DNA of 64,000 nucleotides from Paenibacillus terrae. Lineage in GTDB: Bacteria > Bacillota > Bacilli > Paenibacillales > Paenibacillaceae. Where the stretch lies: positions 860,953 to 924,952 of the forward strand of contig NZ_PNXQ01000016.1 in assembly GCF_005217525.1 (NCBI RefSeq), in the 5' to 3' direction. The first letter of the stretch is position 1. The number at the start of each line of letters is the position of its first letter. Positions 1 to 8,984 of this stretch are shown here, in pieces. A program made the translations under genes and the position numbers. The notes under the pieces are model-generated. The model saw nothing but the letters and a program-made list of their open reading frames with translations, did no database searches and was not told where the DNA came from.

Positions 1-751
1 CGCTATTCGTTGGCTTGGATTTGGAGATATTAATCGTATACCCAAACAGGTGAGAGATGCTGTCGATATTGCCACGTGTCCATGCTACCTCGATAGCATG
101 GCGAATAGCGCGTTCCACGCGAGATGCCGTCGTTTTGAATTTTTCGGCGATTGCCGGATATAATGTTTTGGTGATGGCACCCAAAATTTCGATATTATTG
201 TATACCATCGTAATGGCTTCGCGTAAATATTGATAGCCCTTAATATGAGCTGGCACACCGATTTCATGGATAATGGCCGTAATACTGGCATCCAGATTTT
301 TCGTTTTACCCATTGGCACCACATTAGACCGCATGGAAGAAATGGTCACCGGACTGCTGCTAACTAACTGTGGTCCCACCAATTGGCGAACGCGGTTCGC
401 AAGCACTTCCATATCAAACGGCTTCAAAATATAATAAGATGCCCCGAGCTGTACAGCCCTTTGCGTAATATTTTCTTGCCCAAATGCAGTCAGCATAATG
501 ATTTTCGGTTGTGGAGACAGGTTCATTTCTCTCAGGCGCTCCAGTACGCCGAGGCCGTCCAGATGAGGCATGATAATATCTAAAATAAGTACATCAGGTA
601 CGTTACGGGATTCTGCAATGTGTTGGAGCACTTCTTCACCATTATAGGCGATTCCTGTAACTTCCATATCCTCCTGATCGGAAATATATTCGGCAAGCAA
701 ATTCGTAAATTCCCGGTTGTCATCAGCCAACAATACCTCAATTTTTTGCAA
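1..751 (-). CDS. spo0A: Sporulation master regulator Spo0A (3' end cut off by window)
   Basis: Spo0A is the response regulator that ends the phosphorelay and switches on sporulation by binding TGTCGAA boxes. The 250 codons present show a receiver domain with the acidic pair Asp10-Asp11, the phosphoacceptor Asp58 (in LILDIIMPH) and a conserved KPF motif, then a linker and the Spo0A DNA-binding domain from about residue 145. The start is TTG at 751, chosen because an AAGGAGG ribosome binding site precedes it and because the protein then opens with [11 protein letters not shown], as in the family. Roughly 10-20 C-terminal residues lie outside the window. It follows spoIVB, as in Bacillus, and is separated from it by a terminator. 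Confidence 0.97.
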   Translation of the reverse strand, partial: MQKIEVLLADDNREFTNLLAEYISDQEDMEVTGIAYNGEEVLQHIAESRNVPDVLILDIIMPHLDGLGVLERLREMNLSPQPKIIMLTAFGQENITQRAVQLGASYYILKPFDMEVLANRVRQLVGPQLVSSSPVTISSMRSNVVPMGKTKNLDASITAIIHEIGVPAHIKGYQYLREAITMVYNNIEILGAITKTLYPAIAEKFKTTASRVERAIRHAIEVAWTRGNIDSISHLFGYTINISKSKPTNS

Positions 752-815
752 TGTACTTCCTCCTTATTGAGTGTTATTCAGTTGGGATATCAGTTTACAG
801 CAAATAAATATTTCT

Positions 816-950
816 TGTCGGAGTATATGATTTCGACATCGAATTATGAATTCCTTCTGTCGAAAATTATTTTTATTTATTTTTTTTATGGTTTCCATTA
901 TAATTAATTCTTTAACTTGCTATTACGAGTTTATTCTTTGCCTTTCGACA
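816..950. promoter_or_regulatory. Cluster of 0A boxes upstream of spo0A
   Basis: Three exact TGTCGAA heptamers lie at 832-838 (minus), 859-865 (plus) and 944-950 (minus), and a one-mismatch copy TGTCGGA at 816-822 (plus). TGTCGAA is the Spo0A~P operator core, so autoregulation is the natural reading. The 832-838 copy overlaps the candidate sigma-H -10 region. Confidence 0.6.
830..855 (-). promoter_or_regulatory. Candidate sigma-H promoter of spo0A
   Basis: On the minus strand AGGAATT (849-855) is followed, at the spacing expected for sigma-H, by GTCGAAAT (GAAAT at 830-834; consensus GAAT, one mismatch). The position, about 80 bases before the TTG start, fits the stress/stationary-phase promoter known for B. 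subtilis spo0A. Assigned by eye only. Confidence 0.5.
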
Positions 951-986
951 AAAAAATCTTAAGGCCACTAGCTGGCCTTAAGATTA
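948..986 (-). terminator. Intrinsic terminator of spoIVB
   Basis: A perfect 13-bp inverted repeat (arms 955-967 and 973-985) is followed on the minus strand by a run of seven T. The spoIVB stop codon TAG sits in the 5-nt loop, so termination hairpin and end of the gene overlap. Confidence 0.9.
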
Positions 987-2128
987 GAGGATGATTTCAA
1001 GCTTACGTTATTCTTTATGATTCCTGCATCACGCAGCATCCATTCGATAAAGCAGCCGTAGCCTGATTTAGGATCGTTAACAAATACATGCGTCACAGCC
1101 CCGATGAGCTTGCCGTTCTGAATAATTGGGCTTCCGCTCATCCCTTGTACAATTCCCCCAGTCTTATCCAGCAACTTTGGATCTACGATACGAATAACAA
1201 GTCCTTTGGTTGCCGGTTTATCCTGTTGAGAAATGTGTACGACCTCTGCCTTAAACCGCTGAATCTGCTGACCTTCCAATACAGTCAAAATTTCTGCGGG
1301 TCCTTCTTTTACTTCATTCGCAAGTGCCACAGGAATTGGCTTGGAATACAAACCATATTGCGGCTCATCTGACATCTTCCCAAAAATCCCAAAGTTTGTG
1401 TTTCGTTCAATATTACCTAATACCCGATGATCCTTGAGAAAATGTGCGCGTTTTTCCCCTGGTTCACCACTTTGACTTTTCGCAATTGACGTCACATTGG
1501 ATTGCACTATTTCCCCGCTCCCCACAACAATGGGGGTCTGGGTATTCATGTCGGTAATAACGTGCCCCAAGGCCCCATATACCCCCTGATCCGGTGCGTA
1601 AAAGGTCAAGGTGCCTACACCCGCAGCTGAGTCCCTAATATACAGTCCAAGCCGCCATGCCTTATCATCAAGATCATAAGCTGGTGTTAGCTTGGTGGAA
1701 ATCGTCTGCTCCCCCCGGCAAAGCGTGATGTCGAGCGGCTTTTTGTTCTTGCCCGCTTCCTCTACAGCCTCCGCTACCCTTGTCAGGCTATCCAAAGGTT
1801 TGCCATTCATATGGGTGATCCGATCACCGAGACGAATCCCGGCAGCCTCTCCAGGTGACACCTTGCGATCCATACTTTCCTGAATGACATGATGACCAAC
1901 AACAAGCACTCCTGAAGATTTTACTTTAACCCCGATCGTCTGACCCCCTGGATATACCCTCAAGTCGGGAATCATGTTCTCTTGAGGCGTCTTCACTGCA
2001 TGGGAACCGAATAATTCCAGAGAAGCTTGTGAAGGTAGCGCTGCATGCACATGCTTGGCGTTACCGATACAACAAATAAGAAAAACAAGCAAAAGACCGA
2101 GCAATTTGATCCTGGAGTAAAAATTCAA
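968..2128 (-). CDS. spoIVB: SpoIVB serine peptidase (sigma-K checkpoint)
   Basis: SpoIVB is the forespore-secreted S55 peptidase that triggers pro-sigma-K processing by cleaving SpoIVFA. Visible are an N-terminal signal/anchor segment (about 8-29), a PDZ domain (about 75-150), and a catalytic triad expected at His189 (GALGHVITD), Asp316 and Ser331 (QGMSGSPI). The start is TTG at 2128, since an in-frame TGA lies just upstream and a GGGAG ribosome binding site precedes it. At 386 residues it is about 40 shorter than B. subtilis SpoIVB, mostly between the signal segment and the PDZ domain. It lies downstream of recN and upstream of spo0A, the usual order. Confidence 0.95.
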   Translation of the reverse strand: MNFYSRIKLLGLLLVFLICCIGNAKHVHAALPSQASLELFGSHAVKTPQENMIPDLRVYPGGQTIGVKVKSSGVLVVGHHVIQESMDRKVSPGEAAGIRLGDRITHMNGKPLDSLTRVAEAVEEAGKNKKPLDITLCRGEQTISTKLTPAYDLDDKAWRLGLYIRDSAAGVGTLTFYAPDQGVYGALGHVITDMNTQTPIVVGSGEIVQSNVTSIAKSQSGEPGEKRAHFLKDHRVLGNIERNTNFGIFGKMSDEPQYGLYSKPIPVALANEVKEGPAEILTVLEGQQIQRFKAEVVHISQQDKPATKGLVIRIVDPKLLDKTGGIVQGMSGSPIIQNGKLIGAVTHVFVNDPKSGYGCFIEWMLRDAGIIKNNVSLKSSSNLKAS

Positions 2129-2251
2129 TGGCTGTCACGCTCCCTTTGCTTCTTTCGCTTGACGAGTAAAGGTGGTCGCCAATTGCGTACCTTTAAGGTA
2201 ACCTTGCCCCCAGGCTTTTATAACTGTTAATCATTACGCCAGCCGCTCTTT

Positions 2252-3970
2252 TCAGGTTTTCTTTCCTTCCGCCAAATTCAGCATTTCCTGTGCGTGATGC
2301 AAAGTTTTTTCGGTAATTTCCACGCCGCCCAGCATACGTGCCAATTCCTTTATACGTCCGTCCTCATTTAACGCTTCAATTTGCGTCATTGTACGTTCGT
2401 CATGAACATTCTTCTCAATTAGGTACTGGTGATCCGCCATACATGCCACCTGCGGCAAATGAGTAATCGAGAACACCTGGCAGACAGAAGACAAACGATA
2501 CAGTTTTTCGGCAATGGATTGAGCCGCGCGACCGCTTACCCCAGTATCCACCTCGTCAAAAATGAGTACCGGAATTTGATCATGACGTGCAAAAATACTT
2601 TTCATCGCCAACATGATACGGGACAGTTCACCACCCGAAGCAATCTTGCCCAGCGGACGAAGCGGCTCCCCCGGATTCGGGGAAATCAGAAATTCCGCAT
2701 TATCGATGCCCTGCTTGGTTGGTCGTACCCGCCGACCTTTATATTCATATCCGCGTGGATCTTCAATCGGATCAATACGAACCTTGAGTGACGTTCTTTC
2801 CATTTGCAGATCCTTTAGCTCCTGCTCTACCTGCTCGGCCAGCTCTTCAGCACAAATTTCACGCGCTTCTGTAAGCTCTTCTGCAATCTGTAGCAAATCC
2901 GAAAGCAACTCATCCCGCCTTGCAATTAATTGCTCCAGCCGTTCATCCTTATTTTCCAGCATATCGGTTTCCTGCTCAATACGGCTATAGTATTCCAAAA
3001 TCTGCTCAATACTATCACCATATTTTCGCTGTAACCCGGTAATTTGATTCAGACGTTGCTCCACTTCATGCAGCTTGCCCGGATTAAATTCAATATCCTC
3101 ACGGTATGAACGTAATTGGAACGCCGCATCCTCCAGTTGGTAAAAAGCAGATTGAATCTGCTCCGCAATAGGCTGAAGGCTTTTGCTGTCGTAGCTTTGG
3201 ACATCATTCAGTCTGGACAACACGTTATTGATCATATCCAGTCCACCTCTGCCGCTTAGCAGATCGTAGGCTCCTGATATCCCATCCATCATTTTCTCAC
3301 TATGGGATAGCTTGACCCGTTCTTCTGCCAATAATTCATCCTCTCCCAATTTAAGCTCGGCAGCAGCAATTTCCTCCAACTGAAACCGATACATGTCCAA
3401 TAACTGATAGGCCTTTTGGCTGGAACTTTGCAGCTCTCGTACTTCTTTTTCCGCTTTGACAAAAGCATTGTAGCGCTCTCTGTAAAGTGTTTTGACCGGA
3501 CCGATGACCGAATCACCGAACGTATCCAGCAACGCCAAATGGCGGTCTGCACGTAGCAAACTTTGATGCTCATGCTGACCGTGAATATTGACGAGCTGCT
3601 CACCCACCTCACGCAGCATCGTTAAATTGACCATTTGACCATTAATCCGCGATGAACTTTTGCCTTGAACGGTCAGTTCCCTCCGAATCAATAGATGTTC
3701 TTCTGCATTTGCCTTGATTCCTTGCTCTTCTAACGTTACCCAAACCGGATGCTTAATCGGCAGTTCAAACAGTGCCTCCATCTCTGCTTTATCACACCCA
3801 TAACGGACCAGATCGGCCGAACCTCTACCTCCAGCAATCAGACCGAGGGCATCAATAATGATGGATTTACCCGCGCCTGTTTCCCCGGTCAATACGTGGA
3901 ACCCTTTATAAAAATGAACATCGACAGCCTCTACAACTGCCAAATTTCGTATAGATAAAGTGACCAGCAT
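2252..3970 (-). CDS. recN: DNA repair ATPase RecN
   Basis: RecN is an SMC-like ATPase that gathers at double-strand breaks early in recombinational repair. The 572-residue protein has Walker A GETGAGKS near residue 30, long coiled-coil arms in the middle (about 150-390), an ABC signature ASGGELSR near 440 and Walker B VLIFDEVDTG near 470; the length is typical. ATG start at 3970. It follows argR by about 60 bases and is probably in one transcript with the 158-residue gene and argR, whose promoter carries a LexA-type box. That would make recN SOS-inducible here. Confidence 0.97.
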   Translation of the reverse strand: MLVTLSIRNLAVVEAVDVHFYKGFHVLTGETGAGKSIIIDALGLIAGGRGSADLVRYGCDKAEMEALFELPIKHPVWVTLEEQGIKANAEEHLLIRRELTVQGKSSSRINGQMVNLTMLREVGEQLVNIHGQHEHQSLLRADRHLALLDTFGDSVIGPVKTLYRERYNAFVKAEKEVRELQSSSQKAYQLLDMYRFQLEEIAAAELKLGEDELLAEERVKLSHSEKMMDGISGAYDLLSGRGGLDMINNVLSRLNDVQSYDSKSLQPIAEQIQSAFYQLEDAAFQLRSYREDIEFNPGKLHEVEQRLNQITGLQRKYGDSIEQILEYYSRIEQETDMLENKDERLEQLIARRDELLSDLLQIAEELTEAREICAEELAEQVEQELKDLQMERTSLKVRIDPIEDPRGYEYKGRRVRPTKQGIDNAEFLISPNPGEPLRPLGKIASGGELSRIMLAMKSIFARHDQIPVLIFDEVDTGVSGRAAQSIAEKLYRLSSVCQVFSITHLPQVACMADHQYLIEKNVHDERTMTQIEALNEDGRIKELARMLGGVEITEKTLHHAQEMLNLAEGKKT

Positions 3971-4029
3971 CGTTCTTTCACCTCTATGATGTACAAATTC
4001 AAACGTCTAAATGGGCTAAGAAATAATAT

Positions 4030-4479
4030 TTAGGAAATGTAGCCCATAAGACGATTCACAATGGCCTCGCTGTTCTCTTCTGATCGGCAAATAATCAAAA
4101 TGGTGTCATCCCCGCTTATGGTACCCATAATTTCAGGCCATTCAATATTGTCCAATAATGCAGCAATCGAGTTCGCCGTTCCCGGAAGGCACTTCATTAC
4201 GATCAGATTGGTCGTATAGTCAATATGTAGAAAGTTGTCGACCAATGTACGTTTCAGTTTCTGCGCCGGATTATATCGCTGATCTGAAGGCATCGAATAT
4301 TTGTACCTGCCATCATCCATCGGGACTTTAATAAGCAGCAGTTCCTTGATGTCCCGAGATACAGTGGCTTGAGTGACCTGAAAACCTGCCTTGCGTAAAG
4401 CTTCGACCAGATCGTCCTGCGTTTCAATTTCCCGTTGTGAAATAATTTCCCTGATTTTAATATGTCGTTGACCCTTCAT
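4030..4479 (-). CDS. argR: Arginine repressor ArgR/AhrC
   Basis: A hexameric arginine-sensing regulator that represses arginine biosynthesis and activates catabolism in Bacillus. The N-terminal winged helix has the family motif [12 protein letters not shown] (about 37-48) and the C-terminal oligomerisation/arginine-binding domain has [12 protein letters not shown] and the [11 protein letters not shown] motif with its Asp-Asp pair. At 149 residues it is full length. ATG start at 4479 with AGGAGG five bases upstream. It sits between the 158-residue gene (16-base gap) and recN, as ahrC does beside recN in Bacillus. Confidence 0.96.
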   Translation of the reverse strand: MKGQRHIKIREIISQREIETQDDLVEALRKAGFQVTQATVSRDIKELLLIKVPMDDGRYKYSMPSDQRYNPAQKLKRTLVDNFLHIDYTTNLIVMKCLPGTANSIAALLDNIEWPEIMGTISGDDTILIICRSEENSEAIVNRLMGYIS

Positions 4480-4495
4480 AAAATCCTCCTATGGA

Positions 4496-4972
4496 TTAAT
4501 CCTTATATTCCTCTTCTTCAATGTCTTCCGCTAATGTAATAAGGCGGATATTCCGTTCGTCAATATCAACGTACAATACGCCCGCACAGCCCGGATAAAG
4601 CAGCAGATAAGGCATAAGCCTGTCCCGCAAATCAGGACCATTCCACTCCATCGGTCTCTTGCGGCGTGACGTTTTGACCATATATGTTGAACCATTTCGC
4701 ACAGCCACGTAGTCTATAAACAAACGGCTATACACGGTATGTCCATTCACTTTAAAAGCAAGCGGTATTTTCATTTTTCCGCCCACCAGTTCATAACCCG
4801 CGTCTTCCAGCAAGTCCACAGCAGGCCCTTCGTCCAACTCTTCGTTAATTGGTATGGTCTTTAATACAAGCGGTCCCGGCTCCTTTAACCAGGTGCGTAA
4901 ACCGTAAAAAGCCCATACCGCTAATATTACGCCGATCACAACAATGATAACCGTATCATATCGCGTGTCCAT
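4496..4972 (-). CDS. Membrane-anchored protein with a possible degenerate PD-(D/E)XK-like domain
   Basis: I do not recognise this as a named family. One N-terminal membrane segment (about 8-25) is followed by a soluble domain of about 130 residues. The stretch FIDYVAVRNGSTYMVKTSRR (about 85-104) resembles the core strands of PD-(D/E)XK proteins such as YraN (xDLIxxxxxxxVFVEVKTRR), but Met stands where the catalytic Glu of ExK is expected, so activity is doubtful. A helix and strand follow (LMPYLLLYPG, GVLYVDID), as that fold would require, and the tail is acidic. It is the first gene of a likely operon with argR and recN; GAGGTG precedes ATG 4972. The fold call is a by-eye inference. Confidence 0.7.
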   Translation of the reverse strand: MDTRYDTVIIVVIGVILAVWAFYGLRTWLKEPGPLVLKTIPINEELDEGPAVDLLEDAGYELVGGKMKIPLAFKVNGHTVYSRLFIDYVAVRNGSTYMVKTSRRKRPMEWNGPDLRDRLMPYLLLYPGCAGVLYVDIDERNIRLITLAEDIEEEEYKD

Positions 4973-5002
4973 GAATCGATCACCTCATGGACATATTCTA
5001 GA

Positions 5003-5030
5003 ACAGGAGGTGAAATCCCTTTTCTCCTGT
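5003..5030. repeat. Inverted repeat in the 5' leader of the 158-residue gene
   Basis: ACAGGAG (5003-5009) and CTCCTGT (5024-5030) form 7-bp arms around a 14-base loop just downstream of the predicted start of transcription. It could form a hairpin in the leader. Its role is unknown; no T run follows, so it is not an obvious terminator. Confidence 0.45.
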
Positions 5031-5037
5031 ATACCTC

Positions 5038-5067
5038 ATTATAGGCGAACGTAAGTTCGTTAATCAA
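5038..5067 (-). promoter_or_regulatory. Sigma-A promoter with an internal LexA (Cheo) box
   Basis: On the minus strand TTGATT (5062-5067) and a perfect TATAAT (5038-5043) are 18 bp apart. The spacer contains a perfect CGAAC-N4-GTTCG palindrome (5046-5059), the operator type bound by LexA/DinR in Bacillus. A repressor bound there would cover both promoter elements. It drives the 158-residue gene, argR and recN. Confidence 0.75.
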
Positions 5068-5077
5068 TCCCTCACAC

Positions 5078-5125
5078 CAAAAAGAGGTTCCCTTAAGTTC
5101 ACAGAACTCTTGAGAACCCCTGAAT
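5078..5125 (-). terminator. Intrinsic terminator of the nusB-to-tlyA gene group
   Basis: An imperfect hairpin with GGTTC/GAACC at its base and a GAGTTC/GAACTT upper stem is followed by TTTTT on the minus strand, just after the tlyA stop. It separates tlyA from the LexA-boxed operon. Confidence 0.75.
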
Positions 5126-5126
5126 G

Positions 5127-5978
5127 TTACTTACGCGACGGATCATTATTGAAGGTCTGCCCTGCTTCCTGAACAGTAAGGTCAATTAGCGAGCGGAAAT
5201 CAACGTTTTCCTGTTGCAAGTCTGCATTAGCAGACTTATCCAAACGCCAATGCGCCAAAAATTCAATATTGCCTTCTCCACCGGTAATAGGAGAATAAGC
5301 CAATCCTTGCAGCGAAAGTCCAAGCTCGTGTGAGAACGTCAGGATGGTTTGCAATACTTCTTTGTGTGTTGCGGGATCGCGGACAACGCCGGATTTCCCC
5401 ACCTTTTCACGTCCGGCTTCAAATTGCGGCTTAATCAGAGCCACAATGTCAGCAGGCTGATGCAGCAACGCAAGCAATGGCGGCAAAATAATGCGCAGCG
5501 AAATAAAAGAAACATCGATACTTGCGAAATTCGGTATAGGACCGTTTAAATCCGCAGGTGTCGTATACCTGAAATTCGTTTTCTCCATTACGCATACCCG
5601 TTCGTCATTACGAAGCGACCAGTCCAGCTGATTATATCCCACGTCAATGGCATATACATACTCCGCTCCATGCTGGAGGGCACAATCCGTAAAACCTCCG
5701 GTGGATGAGCCGATATCCAGCATCGTCTTGCCCTTCATGTCCAGCTCGAATTGACGGATAGCCTTTTCCAGCTTCAACCCTCCACGGCCTACATACGGAT
5801 GCACTGCACCCTTTACTTTAAGCTCACTGTCGCGTGGTACCTTCATACCCGCCTTCTCGATCCGTTCACTGTCCGCCAGTACCAGCCCTGCCATAATTGC
5901 AGCTTTGGCTTTTTCACGGCTTTCAAAAAAGCCTTGCTCTACAAGTAATACATCAATGCGTTCCTTCGGAACAGACAT
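5127..5978 (-). CDS. tlyA: TlyA-family rRNA (cytidine-2'-O)-methyltransferase
   Basis: TlyA enzymes methylate 16S/23S rRNA riboses with S-adenosylmethionine. The protein has an N-terminal S4 RNA-binding domain (about 5-65, RIDVLLVEQGFFESREKAK), an RGGxKL motif near 85 and an FtsJ-like Rossmann fold with the SAM-binding motif LDIGSSTGGFTD (about 93-104). At 283 residues it is full length. ATG 5978 has GGGAG upstream. It follows dxs by 75 bases and ends at a terminator. Older literature calls members of this family haemolysin A; the methyltransferase role is better supported. Confidence 0.94.
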   Translation of the reverse strand: MSVPKERIDVLLVEQGFFESREKAKAAIMAGLVLADSERIEKAGMKVPRDSELKVKGAVHPYVGRGGLKLEKAIRQFELDMKGKTMLDIGSSTGGFTDCALQHGAEYVYAIDVGYNQLDWSLRNDERVCVMEKTNFRYTTPADLNGPIPNFASIDVSFISLRIILPPLLALLHQPADIVALIKPQFEAGREKVGKSGVVRDPATHKEVLQTILTFSHELGLSLQGLAYSPITGGEGNIEFLAHWRLDKSANADLQQENVDFRSLIDLTVQEAGQTFNNDPSRK

Positions 5979-6053
5979 GTTAATCTCCCTTTAAGGCAGC
6001 TACGCTGCTCTTGTCATACTTTTTCATTAATATCATCGTTGTCACAAATTCTA

Positions 6054-7952
6054 CTATACCGATTGACCCATGCCATACACTGGCTCGGAAACCCATTTGC
6101 GAAGCTTCAGGCACACGGCTTCAACGGTAAGACCTACCTCGGCGCGTTGCTCCTTGATCGAGCCATGCTCGACGAACAGATCAGGAATCCCCATCAGACG
6201 CACCTGTGCATTTTGCATTTCTTCTTTGGCGTAAAATTCCAGCACGGCACTACCCAAGCTTCCCGCTTCAGAAGCTTCTTCCAAAATGATCAGCTTCGTA
6301 TGCTGTTGGGCCAGCTCACGCAGCATATCTTCATCCAACGGCTTAAGGAAACGCGCATTGACGACACCCACCTGCAAACCTTCCCGCTTCATGGCCTCCG
6401 CAGCCTCTGTCGCCACCTGAAGCATCGGACCTGAAGCGATTACAGCGTAGCCCTCACCCTTGCGGAGAAGCTCCCAACTACCGATGGGTATGGCCTTCAG
6501 TTCTGTGTCCAACGGCACACCAACCACATTAACACGCGGATAGCGATAAGCAATCGGACCATCGTCGTAATCAAGCGCTGTTTTCATCATATGGCGCAGC
6601 TCGTTTTCATCCTTAGGCATCATAAGCACCAGATTGGGGATATGACGTAAAAATGCTACGTCGAACACGCCATGGTGCGTTTCTCCGTCGGCCCCGACAA
6701 AACCGGCACGGTCAATCGCAAACATCACATTCGCATTATGACGACATATATCATGTACAATTTGATCATAAGCACGCTGCATAAAAGTGGAGTAGACCGC
6801 AAATATCGGCTTCATCCCTTCCATTGCCAACGCAGCACACATAGTAGCAGCATGTTGCTCAGCAATACCAACGTCAATCATACGTGCAGGAAATTCCTTG
6901 CTGAACGGCACCAGTCCGGAACCACTAGGCATGGCAGGCGTAACCGCTATAATACGTTCGTCCTGTTCAGCCATCTCAATCAGGGTCCGTCCAAAAATTT
7001 CCGTATACATGGGGTTGCCCACTGCCTTGAGTACCTGACCGGATTCCATTTTGTACGGACTGATTCCGTGCCATTTGTGTGAATCTGCCTCCGCAGGCTT
7101 GTAACCCTTGCCCTTAGTGGTAACGACATGCACCAGCACAGGGCCAGTGACGTTATCAGCCTGCTTGAAGGTTTCGATCAGCTTCGGCAAATCATGTCCG
7201 TCGACCGGACCGAGATACGTAAGCCCCAACTCCTCAAACAGCACGCCCGGCACCATCATATATTTAAGACTGTCCTTAACACGGCCAGCCGATTTGGCAA
7301 GTTTACCGCCGATAGCAGGTATTTTTTTCAGCAAAACTTCCAGCTCATCCTTAGCCCGCAAATAATGACGGTCCGAGCGGATTTTGCTCAAATAATTATG
7401 CATGGCCCCTACATTCGGCGCTATGGACATTTCATTGTCATTCAGAATGACCATCAAGTTTTTACGTTCGTGTCCGATATGATTCAAGGCTTCGAAGGCC
7501 ATGCCTCCAGTCAACGCTCCATCCCCGATCATAGCAATGACTTTATTGTCCTCGCCTTTCAAATCACGAGCCAAGGCCATCCCCATCGCAGCCGACAAAG
7601 AAGTGCTACTATGTCCAGCTTCCCAAACATCATGCTCGCTCTCGCTTCTTTTTACAAAACCGCAAAGTCCATCACGTTGGCGGAGGGTATCAAACCGGTC
7701 CATTCGCCCTGTCAATATTTTGTGCACGTAGGCCTGATGCCCAACGTCATAAATCATTTTGTCCTTCGGACTGTTATAGCAGTAATGCAGGGCGATTGTG
7801 AGCTCAACCACTCCCAGATTCGATGCCAGGTGCCCCCCAGTCACGGACAGCTTCTCAATCAAAAAGCTCCTGATTTCCTCGGCTAGAGAATCCAACTCCT
7901 CAACCGACAGTGATTTCAGATCGCCTGGTTGCTTTATGTGTGGAAGCAGCAC
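6054..7952 (-). CDS. dxs: 1-deoxy-D-xylulose-5-phosphate synthase
   Basis: First enzyme of the MEP isoprenoid pathway: pyruvate plus glyceraldehyde-3-phosphate to DXP with thiamine diphosphate. Visible are the [18 protein letters not shown]-terminus with the catalytic His, the ThDP motif [15 protein letters not shown] (about residue 150), the transketolase pyrimidine-binding domain (about 320-480) and the C-terminal domain. I chose GTG at 7952 because GGGGAG lies six bases upstream and the protein then begins [16 protein letters not shown], as in the family; a TTG 45 bases upstream is less likely. It stands between ispA and tlyA, giving two isoprenoid genes in tandem. Confidence 0.95.
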   Translation of the reverse strand: MLLPHIKQPGDLKSLSVEELDSLAEEIRSFLIEKLSVTGGHLASNLGVVELTIALHYCYNSPKDKMIYDVGHQAYVHKILTGRMDRFDTLRQRDGLCGFVKRSESEHDVWEAGHSSTSLSAAMGMALARDLKGEDNKVIAMIGDGALTGGMAFEALNHIGHERKNLMVILNDNEMSIAPNVGAMHNYLSKIRSDRHYLRAKDELEVLLKKIPAIGGKLAKSAGRVKDSLKYMMVPGVLFEELGLTYLGPVDGHDLPKLIETFKQADNVTGPVLVHVVTTKGKGYKPAEADSHKWHGISPYKMESGQVLKAVGNPMYTEIFGRTLIEMAEQDERIIAVTPAMPSGSGLVPFSKEFPARMIDVGIAEQHAATMCAALAMEGMKPIFAVYSTFMQRAYDQIVHDICRHNANVMFAIDRAGFVGADGETHHGVFDVAFLRHIPNLVLMMPKDENELRHMMKTALDYDDGPIAYRYPRVNVVGVPLDTELKAIPIGSWELLRKGEGYAVIASGPMLQVATEAAEAMKREGLQVGVVNARFLKPLDEDMLRELAQQHTKLIILEEASEAGSLGSAVLEFYAKEEMQNAQVRLMGIPDLFVEHGSIKEQRAEVGLTVEAVCLKLRKWVSEPVYGMGQSV

Positions 7953-8060
7953 GCATATCTCCCCGCTTTCCTTCAAGTTTGTGTGTAAAGTTAACAAATA
8001 TTATATCACACTCTGTGACCTTGCTTAAACTCTAGACAAGCCAAAGATACTTTAACCGCA

Positions 8061-8984
8061 CTAGTGATCACGCTTCATCAGGTAATCCGCAATCTCTAGC
8101 AAACGCGAAGAATCCGGTATATTGCCTTCTATTAACGCTTTTTTGGCAGATGCCGTGAGTTTCTCTACTTGCTGCTGGGATGCCTCCATACCGATAAAAA
8201 ACGGATAAGTTACCTTTTCCTGTTCAACATCACTTTGCGTTTTTTTACCCATTTTGCTCTCATCGCCTATAAGATCCAGTATATCGTCCTGAATTTGAAA
8301 AGCCAAACCAAGGTCTCGTCCAAATTGGCGAAGCGCTTCTAATTGATTCTTGTCCGCTCCGCCAATCCGTCCACCTGCCAAGAGGGAGAAAATGATCAAA
8401 TCTGCGGTTTTATGGAGATGGATGTACTCCAGTTCCTCGATCCCTGTCATCCCCTGCTCGCCGGACATATCCGCGACCTGACCGCCTACCATGCCCCGTG
8501 CCCCGCTCATTTCGGACAACTCCTCCACGATGGACAGTAGCGCATCGGAGGAAATCCCGTGCCGCCGACCTGTCTGTACGACACTGTAAAAAGCGTGGGT
8601 CAGCAATGCATCCCCTGCAAGTACAGCAACCGCCTCACCGTATACCTTATGATTCGTCAGTTTGCCCCGGCGATAATCATCATCATCCATGGCTGGTAAG
8701 TCGTCGTGAATCAGGGAGTACGTATGTACCATTTCTACCGCACATGCTACGGGTAACGCTGCCTCCCGGCTTCCGCCGAATGCTTCGGCAGCTGCGATCA
8801 CAAGCAGAGGCCGCAGGCGTTTTCCACCTGCGGTGAGTGAATAATTCATGGATTCACGAAGAACGGCCGGAATACTCCAATGAGCTGGGAATTGCTCGGT
8901 CAATGCAGACGAAACCTCGTCCACCGTCCCGGTCAAATATTCCTTGAACGACGGTTTATTCAACGCCTTCACCACCGTTTTCAT
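8061..8984 (-). CDS. ispA: Farnesyl/geranyl diphosphate synthase IspA
   Basis: Short-chain trans-prenyl diphosphate synthase joining isopentenyl and allylic diphosphates. It carries GGKRLRP near residue 55, the first aspartate-rich motif HDDLPAMDDDDYRRGK (about 95-110, the bacterial DDxxxxD form) and the second, FQIQDDILD (about 240). Length of 307 is slightly above the roughly 296 of B. subtilis IspA. I take ATG 8984, overlapping the end of xseB by 29 bases; a TTG nine codons... further in, at a better-placed GGTGAAGG, is possible, so the start is uncertain. Downstream is dxs. Confidence 0.92.
   Translation of the reverse strand: MKTVVKALNKPSFKEYLTGTVDEVSSALTEQFPAHWSIPAVLRESMNYSLTAGGKRLRPLLVIAAAEAFGGSREAALPVACAVEMVHTYSLIHDDLPAMDDDDYRRGKLTNHKVYGEAVAVLAGDALLTHAFYSVVQTGRRHGISSDALLSIVEELSEMSGARGMVGGQVADMSGEQGMTGIEELEYIHLHKTADLIIFSLLAGGRIGGADKNQLEALRQFGRDLGLAFQIQDDILDLIGDESKMGKKTQSDVEQEKVTYPFFIGMEASQQQVEKLTASAKKALIEGNIPDSSRLLEIADYLMKRDH

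Noticed and set aside
2129-2251. Sigma-F/sigma-G promoter of spoIVB and a 13-bp palindrome TACCTTTAAGGTA
   Set aside because: No convincing promoter spacing was found, and the palindrome alone supports no role; a recN terminator is also not clear.
7128-7886. Plus-strand frame of 252 codons
   Set aside because: It is antisense to dxs and shows no motif or ribosome binding site.
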